This document shows positions 13,351 to 20,308 of a stretch of DNA of 23,069 nucleotides, in pieces. Under the pieces are notes generated by a model that searched no databases, was not told the origin of the DNA, and worked only from the letters and a program-made list of their open reading frames with translations. The position numbers and the translations under genes are program-made. Positions within the stretch are counted from its first letter, which is position 1; each line of letters opens with the position of its first letter. The stretch is from DUAL01 sp036012565 (GTDB lineage Bacteria > Bacteroidota > Bacteroidia > Flavobacteriales > BACL11). The DNA lies in NCBI GenBank assembly GCA_036012565.1, contig DASCPP010000121.1, forward strand, positions 1 through 23,069. The letters are read 5' to 3'.

Positions 13351-16170
13351 ATGACAAAGCAAGACAGTATTAATATTTATGGAGCAAGAGTCCATAACTT
13401 GAAAAACATTGATTTAGAAATTCCAAGAAACAAATTGGTGGTTTTTACAGGATTAAGTGGAAGTGGAAAATCATCTCTTGCTTTTGATACAATTCATGCA
13501 GAAGGACAAAGAAGATATTTAGAAACTTTTAATGCTTATGCCAGGCAGTTTTTGGGCAATATGGAACGCCCAGATGTAGACAAAATAACTGGTCTTAGTC
13601 CGGTTGTTGCCATAGAACAAAAAACTACCAATAAAAACCCGAGATCGACTGTTGGTACTATTACTGAAGTCTACGATTATTTACGCTTGCTTTATGCTCG
13701 TGTGGGAATTGCCTATTCCTACAAAACAGGCGAGAAAATGGTAAAATATACAGATAAACAAATCTTGCAACTCATCTTAAAAGAATTTAAAGGAAAATCC
13801 ATCAGTATTTTAGCCCCAATTGTAAAAGCAAGGAAAGGACATTATAGGGAGCTTTTTGCACAAATTCTAAGAAAAGGATTTATCAGAGTTAGGGTAGATG
13901 AACAGATGATTGAAATAACTCCTGGGCTAAAATTAGACCGCTATAAAACCCATGATATTGAAATTGTAATTGACCGATTAAGAGTAAATAAGGATAATAA
14001 AAAAAGAATCCTAACATCTTTAATGCAGGCACTAAAAGACGGAGATGGCGTGATGATGATTCTGGAAAAGCAAACAAACTCTACACGATATTTCAGTAGA
14101 GACTTGATGTGCCATACAACTGGAATAGCATACAAAACCCCTGAACCTAATTCTTTTTCATTTAATTCTCCAAAAGGGGCTTGTAAGCATTGTAACGGAA
14201 TAGGAACTTTAAAAGAAGTTGATGAAGAAAAGATAATTCCTAACAAATCAAAAAGCATCAATCAAGGGGCAATTGCGCCAATAGCTAACCGAAGATCGGA
14301 TTGGATAACAAGGCAATTGGAAGTAATTGGTAAAAAATACAATTTTACATTAAGTACACCTATGTCAAAAATCAGTAAAGCTGGAATGCATGCTATTTTT
14401 TATGGAGAGACTGGCACTTTTTCTGTAAAATTAAAAAGAATTGGTGTGTCAAAAATATACAAATTACATTTTGATGGCATCTTTAATTTTATTAAAGAGC
14501 AAGCAAAGCTCGGTTATGTAAGATCGATTGAAAGATGGGCGAGTAATTATATGACAGATTTTATTTGCGATAACTGTGAGGGGAGTCGCTTAAACAAAGA
14601 ATCTATGCATTATAAGGTGGGCGAATATAGTATTCATCAACTTACCGCTATGGATATTTCTGCTTTTTCCCTTTGGCTTGATATTATTGAGCAGCAACTA
14701 AATAATAATCAAAAGGTTATTGCTAAACACATCATTAAGGAATTAAAGAAAAGGGTGCGATTTATTTTGGATGTTGGTCTTTCCTATCTTTCATTAAATA
14801 GAAATTCAAAATCACTTTCTGGTGGGGAAGCCCAACGAATTCGTTTGGCTACTCAAATAGGGGCACAACTAACTAATGTGCTTTATATTTTAGATGAGCC
14901 AAGTATTGGTTTGCATCAGAAGGATAATAAAAAACTGATTAGTTCCTTAAAAAAATTGCGTGATATTGGCAACTCAATAATTGTTGTGGAGCATGATAAG
15001 GACATGATTGAATCTTCTGACTTTATTATAGATTTAGGTCCGGAGGCAGGGATCCATGGAGGGGAAATTGTTGCAAAAGGGAACTTAAAAAAGATTCTAA
15101 AAAATAAAAATCTAACAGCCAGATACTTAAAAAAACAACTAAAAATAGAAGTGCCAAAAAGGAGAAAGGAAAATGGGAAAACTTTACAATTATTTGGGGC
15201 AAAAGGGCATAGCTTGAAATCGGTAGATTTAAAAATCCCATTAGGTGTTTTTGTTTGCGTTACTGGTGTTTCAGGAAGTGGAAAGTCTACCCTTATTAAC
15301 GAAACACTTTATCCCATTCTCAATAAATATTTTTATAGAGGAGTAAAAACCCCTTTGCCATACGATAAAATAAAAGGGGTAGAAAATATTGACAAAGTGA
15401 TTGAGGTGGACCAGTCCCCAATTGGCAGAACACCAAGGTCAAACCCAGCAACTTATACAGGTGTATTCTCCCATATCAGGAACTTATATGCCAATATGCC
15501 GGAATCAAAGATAAGAGGGTATAAAGTAGGGCGATACTCCTTTAATGTAAAAGGCGGAAGATGTGAAAATTGTGATGGGGCAGGATTAAAAACCATTGAA
15601 ATGAATTTCTTACCTGATGTATTGGTTCATTGTGAGCTTTGTAATGGAAAGCGGTATAATCGGGAAACTTTGGAAATTAGATACAAAGGAAAATCGATTG
15701 CGGATGTATTAAGTATGACCATTAACCAATCGGTAGAATTTTTCAGATCCATTCCAGCTATTTACCGAAAAATAAAAACACTGCAAGATGTGGGTTTAGG
15801 TTATATTGCTTTGGGGCAATCCTCCACAACACTTTCTGGTGGGGAAGCACAAAGGATAAAATTGGCGGCAGAGTTTTCAAAAAAAAATACAGGAAAAACC
15901 TTTTATATTTTAGACGAACCAACTACTGGTTTGCATTTTCATGATGTAAAAGTTTTTTTGGATGTAATTCAGAAATTGGTAGATAAAGGGAATACGGTAT
16001 TAATTATTGAACACAATATGGATGTGATAAAAGCGGCAGATTATATCATTGATATGGGGCCAGAGGGAGGTGCAAAAGGAGGCGAGATTATTTGTAACGG
16101 AATACCAGAAGAAATCGTAAAATGCAAGAAGAGTTTTACAGGAGAATATTTGAAAAGAGAATTGGCATAA
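13351..16170 (+). CDS. uvrA: Excinuclease ABC subunit A
   Basis: A 939-residue DNA damage sensor of nucleotide excision repair, full length. It dimerises, finds distorted DNA and loads UvrB. Two ABC ATPase modules are present. The first has Walker A GLSGSGKSS (34-42), the signature LSGGEAQRIRL and Walker B LYILDEPSIGLH. The second has GVSGSGKST, LSGGEAQRIKL and FYILDEPTTGLH. STVGTITEVYDYLRLLYARVG is the conserved stretch before the insertions. The C-terminal zinc module is intact (CENC ... CELC, in the region encoded at 15560-15650). The first zinc module is not: C254, C278 and C281 are present, but the position of E. coli Cys256 is T257 (CHTTG). It starts 3 nt after the transglycosylase gene. 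Confidence 0.98.
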   Translation: MTKQDSINIYGARVHNLKNIDLEIPRNKLVVFTGLSGSGKSSLAFDTIHAEGQRRYLETFNAYARQFLGNMERPDVDKITGLSPVVAIEQKTTNKNPRSTVGTITEVYDYLRLLYARVGIAYSYKTGEKMVKYTDKQILQLILKEFKGKSISILAPIVKARKGHYRELFAQILRKGFIRVRVDEQMIEITPGLKLDRYKTHDIEIVIDRLRVNKDNKKRILTSLMQALKDGDGVMMILEKQTNSTRYFSRDLMCHTTGIAYKTPEPNSFSFNSPKGACKHCNGIGTLKEVDEEKIIPNKSKSINQGAIAPIANRRSDWITRQLEVIGKKYNFTLSTPMSKISKAGMHAIFYGETGTFSVKLKRIGVSKIYKLHFDGIFNFIKEQAKLGYVRSIERWASNYMTDFICDNCEGSRLNKESMHYKVGEYSIHQLTAMDISAFSLWLDIIEQQLNNNQKVIAKHIIKELKKRVRFILDVGLSYLSLNRNSKSLSGGEAQRIRLATQIGAQLTNVLYILDEPSIGLHQKDNKKLISSLKKLRDIGNSIIVVEHDKDMIESSDFIIDLGPEAGIHGGEIVAKGNLKKILKNKNLTARYLKKQLKIEVPKRRKENGKTLQLFGAKGHSLKSVDLKIPLGVFVCVTGVSGSGKSTLINETLYPILNKYFYRGVKTPLPYDKIKGVENIDKVIEVDQSPIGRTPRSNPATYTGVFSHIRNLYANMPESKIRGYKVGRYSFNVKGGRCENCDGAGLKTIEMNFLPDVLVHCELCNGKRYNRETLEIRYKGKSIADVLSMTINQSVEFFRSIPAIYRKIKTLQDVGLGYIALGQSSTTLSGGEAQRIKLAAEFSKKNTGKTFYILDEPTTGLHFHDVKVFLDVIQKLVDKGNTVLIIEHNMDVIKAADYIIDMGPEGGAKGGEIICNGIPEEIVKCKKSFTGEYLKRELA

Positions 16171-16176
16171 GATCAT

Positions 16177-16184
16177 TATATTTG
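16177..16184 (+). promoter_or_regulatory. Bacteroidota-type -7 box for the LOG-family gene
   Basis: TATATTTG in the 33-nt gap after uvrA matches TAnnTTTG exactly and ends 19 nt before the next ATG. A TTTG at 16149-16152 is 24 nt upstream, slightly too far for an ideal -33. Confidence 0.45.
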
Positions 16185-16203
16185 TGATATATTAATTAAG
16201 AAT

Positions 16204-16914
16204 ATGAATAAACAAGAAAAAAAGATTAGAAGGGCATTTAAAGGAAAAAATTGGAATGCAATAAAAACATCCGATTCATGGCAAATATTTAGAATCATGT
16301 CGGAGTTTGTGGAAGGGTTTGATACCATGTCAAAAATAGGACCTTGTGTTTCTGTGTTTGGTTCAGCTAGAACAAAACCAAATAATGAATATTATAAACA
16401 AGCAGAAGAAATTGCATTTTTATTAACCCAAGCGGGTTATGGTGTAATTACTGGAGGAGGCCCTGGGATTATGGAAGCGGCAAATAAAGGAGCAAAAAGA
16501 GGTGCTGGAAAATCAGTTGGATTGAATATTGAATTACCATTTGAGCAATCTGCTAATTCTTATATTGATGCTGATAAACTCATTAACTTTGATTATTTCT
16601 TTGTTAGAAAAGTAATGTTTGTAAAATATGCACAAGGATTTATCGTATTACCTGGTGGAGTTGGCACTTTAGACGAATTATTTGAAGCAATTACACTTAT
16701 ACAAACTGGGAAAATCGGTAAATTCCCAATTGTACTAGTGGGCGAAACTTATTGGGAAGGGCTAATAGGCTGGATCAAGGAAACCATGCTAAGCAAAGAG
16801 AAAAATATCAGTCAGAAAGATTTGCATTTAATTAACATTGTTAATAGTCCAAAAGAAGCAGTAGTGATTATAGATGAGTTCTATAATAAATACACTTTAA
16901 AACCTAATTTTTAG
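16204..16914 (+). CDS. TIGR00730/LOG-family Rossmann-fold nucleotide hydrolase
   Basis: A 236-residue cytoplasmic protein of the LOG family, whose members release the base from nucleoside 5'-monophosphates (cytokinin riboside 5'-phosphate phosphoribohydrolase in plants and some bacteria; AMP/purine nucleosidase in others). The nucleotide-binding Rossmann fold starts at VSVFGSART (49-57). The hallmark motifs are VITGGGPGIMEAANKGA (81-97) and LPGGVGTLDELFEA (149-162), with the catalytic Arg/Glu pair expected from R135 (FFVRKVMF) and E158. The N-terminal 40 residues are a basic helical extension. The true substrate in this organism cannot be read from the sequence; cytokinin production should not be assumed. 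It has its own -7 box after uvrA. Confidence 0.9.
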   Translation: MNKQEKKIRRAFKGKNWNAIKTSDSWQIFRIMSEFVEGFDTMSKIGPCVSVFGSARTKPNNEYYKQAEEIAFLLTQAGYGVITGGGPGIMEAANKGAKRGAGKSVGLNIELPFEQSANSYIDADKLINFDYFFVRKVMFVKYAQGFIVLPGGVGTLDELFEAITLIQTGKIGKFPIVLVGETYWEGLIGWIKETMLSKEKNISQKDLHLINIVNSPKEAVVIIDEFYNKYTLKPNF

Positions 16915-16972
16915 AATATCTAATTCCTTTCTGATTTTTTTAGTATTTTTACGGCTGTAAAAAAAACTGACA

Positions 16973-19018
16973 ATGAAAAAATTACTTTTCAGGCTTTTTG
17001 TAGCCACCCTTGTATTAAGTAGTATTAATTCTTTTGCTCAGGATGGACATCCTGATGATAAGGTAAAAGCTCCTTTCCAACCAATGCTTTCTTTTGGCAC
17101 GGGCTCTTATCTTTTTAAAGGAGATATTGTAGGACCTCAAAAGAACTTTTTAATGGGTAATCAAGGATATCATTTTGGCGTAAGAATGAATTTAAGCAAT
17201 AATCTGGACTTAACCTTTTTGTTAGGCAATGGTAGATTAAACGAAATAAATGATGTGGATACAACTTCTTTCAGCTCAGATGTAAAAACTGCTGGATTAG
17301 GCTTAAGGTATAGTTTCAATAATATTTCCAAGAATTCAAAACTAACCCCATTCTTATCCATTGGGGGAGAACTATTAAATTTCAAAACCGAAAGCCAAAA
17401 AACGGAAACTGCTATAGCTATTCCAATGGGAATTGGAGTAATGCTTGATGTTTCTGAGAGAATAGGATTGGATATGGGTGTGCGTTATCATTACACTCTT
17501 ACTGATATGATTGATGGAGTAGAGGAAGGTGGAAGTGATAATTTTATAGTAACCACTTTTACGGTTCATTTTGATTTATTTACGCCAAAGCCAAGAAAAG
17601 CAAGACCATATTCCGACCAGAGATTCTATGCTGAGGTGAATTTTAAGGTATTAGATGTGGAAGATTCTGATGGTGATATGGTGGCAGATATTGATGATTA
17701 TTGTCCTGAAACGCCAGAAGGGGTGAATGTGGATGCAAATGGCTGTCCTATTGATGATGATAAAGATGGTATTCCTAATTACATAGATGAAGAAGCAAAT
17801 ACGCCAAGAGGAGCTATTGTAAATGCAAAAGGAGTACAACTTTCTGATGAACAATCGAAAAGTATGTATAGCAAATACAATGCTGCATCAAGAGAATATG
17901 CCAATGTGTATAACGAAAATGAAATCTCAAAAGATGATTTCAAATCGATTAATGATTATTTGATTGCAAAAGCAAATGCTTTTAATATTATAAATGATGT
18001 TCCATCAATCAATACTAAAATTCAAGGTAAGCGATTTGCGGTTATGCTTGGAGAATTCAGAGATGATGTTCCTGCAAGTGTGATTAATAAATTTCTGAGT
18101 TTTGATGATTTGGAAAGTTTGTTGCAAGATGATGGAATGGTTGTTTATTCTGTTGGTTCTTATGGTAGTTTTGATAAGGCAATAAACCGACAAGCCCAAT
18201 TAGAACTGAATGAAGGAATGGACGATACTGAGATTGTAGAGGTAGAAAATGGGGTGGTTACTCTTTATAGCCCTACACCTCCTACACCAGTAGTTCCGAA
18301 AAAAGAAGAAGTAGTAAAAGAGGGAGAAACTACAGAAGAGACGGTTGCCGCAACAGAGCAAACCAATGAGGTGGAAGAATTAAAAGAAGAAGATTCAAAA
18401 AAGGAAGTAAAAAGTTCGATAGGTAAAATTATTTTCAGAGTGCAAATTGGAGCGTATAAAGTAGTGTTGTCAAAAGATATTTTCAAAGGGGTTCCTAATG
18501 TGATTTCATTTACCTCTAATGATGGTTTTACAAGGTATTTTACTGGTTCTTATACTAATTATAAAGATGCGGTTGAGCAGCAGAATAAGATGCTTTTAAG
18601 AGGATTTGAAGGTTCATTTGTAGTGGCATTTAAAGATGGAAAAAAGATTGGTTTGTATGCTGCAATAAGAGCAGTAAATGGGAAGTTACCAAGAAGAAAC
18701 ACCTCTAAAGTAGCAACTCCAAAAGTGGAGAAAAAAGAGGCAAAGCCAAATGTAGAATATGTAGTGCAAATAGGGGTTTATAAAGAAAATGTACCAGCTA
18801 ATGTATTAGCAAAAATGATAAAAATTGGAGAGGTTGTAAAAGAGAATATCAATAACTCCAAATTATACCGATACCATGCAGGAACTTATAACGATTATGC
18901 TACTGCCAATACAAGATTACAAGAGGTGAAAACAGCCGGCTTTAATGATGCTTTTGTAAAACCACTTCTGGATGGCAAGCAAATATCTATTGAAAACGCT
19001 AAAACTCTTTCAGAGTAA
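16973..19018 (+). CDS. Outer-membrane beta-barrel protein with TSP3 repeats and three SPOR-like modules
   Basis: A 681-residue envelope protein. A signal peptide (1-22, ending SFA before QDG) precedes an OmpA-like eight-strand-type barrel region (about 33-202) with alternating strands such as YHFGVRMNLSNNLDLTFLLG and VKTAGLGLRYSF. Residues 231-290 are thrombospondin type 3 calcium-binding repeats: DSDGDMVADIDDYCPETPEG, DDDKDGIPNYID, and C244/C258, a likely disulfide. Such repeats usually join a barrel to an OmpA-like peptidoglycan-binding domain, but none is present here. Instead there are three diverged SPOR-like modules at about 353-432, 484-555 and 594-671, with an acidic P/E/K/T-rich linker (433-482) before the second. 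The protein is inferred to tether the outer membrane to denuded peptidoglycan glycan. It is probably monocistronic, with a terminator at 19040-19063. Confidence 0.85.
   Translation: MKKLLFRLFVATLVLSSINSFAQDGHPDDKVKAPFQPMLSFGTGSYLFKGDIVGPQKNFLMGNQGYHFGVRMNLSNNLDLTFLLGNGRLNEINDVDTTSFSSDVKTAGLGLRYSFNNISKNSKLTPFLSIGGELLNFKTESQKTETAIAIPMGIGVMLDVSERIGLDMGVRYHYTLTDMIDGVEEGGSDNFIVTTFTVHFDLFTPKPRKARPYSDQRFYAEVNFKVLDVEDSDGDMVADIDDYCPETPEGVNVDANGCPIDDDKDGIPNYIDEEANTPRGAIVNAKGVQLSDEQSKSMYSKYNAASREYANVYNENEISKDDFKSINDYLIAKANAFNIINDVPSINTKIQGKRFAVMLGEFRDDVPASVINKFLSFDDLESLLQDDGMVVYSVGSYGSFDKAINRQAQLELNEGMDDTEIVEVENGVVTLYSPTPPTPVVPKKEEVVKEGETTEETVAATEQTNEVEELKEEDSKKEVKSSIGKIIFRVQIGAYKVVLSKDIFKGVPNVISFTSNDGFTRYFTGSYTNYKDAVEQQNKMLLRGFEGSFVVAFKDGKKIGLYAAIRAVNGKLPRRNTSKVATPKVEKKEAKPNVEYVVQIGVYKENVPANVLAKMIKIGEVVKENINNSKLYRYHAGTYNDYATANTRLQEVKTAGFNDAFVKPLLDGKQISIENAKTLSE
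18029..18986 (+). repeat. Three diverged SPOR-like protein modules
   Basis: Modules are encoded at about 18029-18268, 18422-18637 and 18752-18985. They share the pattern aromatic-x-V-x-(L/I)-G-x-(F/Y) at the start (FAVMLGEF, FRVQIGAY, YVVQIGVY), then G-S/T-Y-x-x-(F/Y) in the middle (GSYGSF, GSYTNY, GTYNDY) followed by a helix with an Ala. They close with a V strand and G (VEVENG, VVAFKDG, VKPLLDG). The copies are similar in pattern, not at the DNA level, so this is an old duplication. Confidence 0.75.
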
Positions 19019-19036
19019 TTAACAGATAATGGAAAA

Positions 19037-19069
19037 GAGAAGCTCGCAATTGCAGGCTTTTTTATTTTT
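19037..19069 (+). terminator. Intrinsic terminator after the barrel-SPOR gene
   Basis: AAGCTCGC-AATT-GCAGGCTT (19040-19059) folds into a stem with one G-U pair and one C-A mismatch and a 4-nt loop. It is followed by a run of T (19058-19063, then A and five more T). It lies between convergent genes; on the minus strand the hairpin is followed by TCTCTTTT, so it may work weakly in both directions. Confidence 0.6.
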
Positions 19070-19087
19070 AGCTAATTTCTCTGAAAA

Positions 19088-20245
19088 TTAACCTTGTTGT
19101 TTTTTGGCTTTCTTACTACCTTCATAAACTTCAAACTTTCTAAAGCTGCATTCAAGTTTGCCGTTCATTACTTTTATCTTTCTGCTTGGGCGTAAACCAA
19201 TAAATTTCATGTTTTCAATGTCAGATGAAATTAGCCAAATACTACATCCTTGATATTTGTGCTTTAAGGTGGTTCCTACTTTTTCATAAAAATCATTTAC
19301 TCCTAAATCAATTCTCTCTCCATAAGGAGGGTTAAATATTACAAAAGTCTCTGGGGCTATTTCAGTTTCAAAAAAGTCAGATTTAGTTACTTTGATATTT
19401 TCATAGAATAGAGCATTGTCAATATTTTCTCTACTAATTCTTACAGCTTTTTGGAAATGATCACTTCCGGTTATTTTGCCGTAATAATGGGTTTCTTTTT
19501 CAAGAGAAATTTCTTTTATTTTCTCAAATAGCTCTTCATCAAAATTCTTCCATCCTTCAAATCCAAAGCGTTCACGGAAAATATTCGCAGGAATATTATA
19601 GGCAATAAGTGCCGCTTCAATTAGTAAAGTTCCTGAACCGCACATTGGATCATGAAAATTGGATATTTTATTCCAGTCACTTAATAATATAAGACCAGCA
19701 GCTAATACTTCATTCATAGGGGCAGTAACTGCATTTAGTTTATACCCTCTTTTGTGCAAAGAATCTCCTGAACTATCTAGAGATACTGTGCAAGTGTGTT
19801 TAGCAATATGAAGATTAATACTGATGTTTGGCATTTCAGGGTCAACATTTGGTCGCTTGTCAAACTTTTTTCTAAAAGTATCTACGATTGCATCTTTCAT
19901 TACTAATGATGCATATTTACTATGCGTAAAAACTTCAGAATGAGTAGTGGCATGCGTAGCAAAAGTTGAATCTAAATCAAAGATTCCAGGCCAATCAATT
20001 TCGCACAGTTTCTGATACAATTCTTTTTCATTGTGTGCCTGAAAATATGCAATTGGTTTTAAAATTCTAAGAGCCGTTCTTAAGTTTAGGTTTGCCTTAT
20101 ACATAAAACCCTTGTCACCTTTAAAACTTACAGCACGATTCATTGGTTTTACATTCTGAGCTCCAAGTTTTCTTAACTCTTCTGCCAAGATTCCCTCTAA
20201 GCCAAACATAGTTTTGGCTAGCATGTAAAAATTATCATTCTTCAT
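19088..20245 (-). CDS. rlmL: THUMP-domain rRNA guanine-N2 methyltransferase (RlmL N-terminal/YpsC-like)
   Basis: A 385-residue SAM-dependent enzyme predicted to methylate guanine N2 in 23S rRNA (G2445 in E. coli). The N-terminal ferredoxin-like/THUMP region spans about 8-155 (AKTMFGLEGILAEELRKLG, NLRTALRILKPI, HIAKHTCTVSLDSSGDSLHK). The Rossmann methyltransferase follows, with KLNAVTAPMNEVLAAGLI (169-186), the SAM-binding motif DPMCGSGTLLIEAAL (199-213) and the catalytic NPPYGER (305-311) typical of N2-guanine methylation. Length matches the single-activity YpsC form, not the bifunctional E. coli RlmKL. The start is uncertain: ATG 20245 is only 4 nt below a perfect -7 box, whereas Met8 (ATG 20224) would give a normal leader. 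The C-terminus is lysine-rich. Confidence 0.88.
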   Translation of the reverse strand: MKNDNFYMLAKTMFGLEGILAEELRKLGAQNVKPMNRAVSFKGDKGFMYKANLNLRTALRILKPIAYFQAHNEKELYQKLCEIDWPGIFDLDSTFATHATTHSEVFTHSKYASLVMKDAIVDTFRKKFDKRPNVDPEMPNISINLHIAKHTCTVSLDSSGDSLHKRGYKLNAVTAPMNEVLAAGLILLSDWNKISNFHDPMCGSGTLLIEAALIAYNIPANIFRERFGFEGWKNFDEELFEKIKEISLEKETHYYGKITGSDHFQKAVRISRENIDNALFYENIKVTKSDFFETEIAPETFVIFNPPYGERIDLGVNDFYEKVGTTLKHKYQGCSIWLISSDIENMKFIGLRPSRKIKVMNGKLECSFRKFEVYEGSKKAKKQQG

Positions 20246-20249
20246 TGGG

Positions 20250-20257
20250 CAAATGTA
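20250..20257 (-). promoter_or_regulatory. Bacteroidota-type -7 box for rlmL-like gene
   Basis: TACATTTG on the minus strand matches TAnnTTTG exactly but ends 4 nt before the annotated ATG. Transcription would begin at or within the first codon, implying a leaderless mRNA or a start at Met8. Confidence 0.4.
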
Positions 20258-20282
20258 AAGCTATTTAAGTAAAAGATTTCAT

Positions 20283-20290
20283 TAGATTTG
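20283..20290 (+). promoter_or_regulatory. Bacteroidota-type -7 box for the symporter gene
   Basis: TAGATTTG matches TAnnTTTG exactly and ends 18 nt before the ATG at 20309. It is only 25 bp from the divergent rlmL box, so polymerase footprints would overlap. No TTG lies at -33. Confidence 0.5.
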
Positions 20291-20308
20291 TTCAAATAAA
20301 ATTCACAT

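Noticed and set aside
13941..14261. Minus-strand frame within uvrA
   Set aside because: Lies opposite the conserved insertion and zinc region of uvrA; a shadow frame.
16204..16914. Reading the LOG-family gene as evidence for cytokinin production
   Set aside because: The motifs are shared by general nucleotide hydrolases; no isopentenyltransferase or other cytokinin gene is nearby.
16921..16972. Possible promoter for the barrel-SPOR gene (TATTTTTA at 16944-16951)
   Set aside because: One mismatch to TAnnTTTG in a T-rich run with no -33 at the right distance; not strong enough to list, though some promoter must lie here or upstream.
17651..17854. TSP3 region as a separate calcium-binding protein or a DNA-level tandem repeat
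   Set aside because: The repeats are in frame within the long gene and are not repeated at the nucleotide level; they are an ordinary protein linker module.
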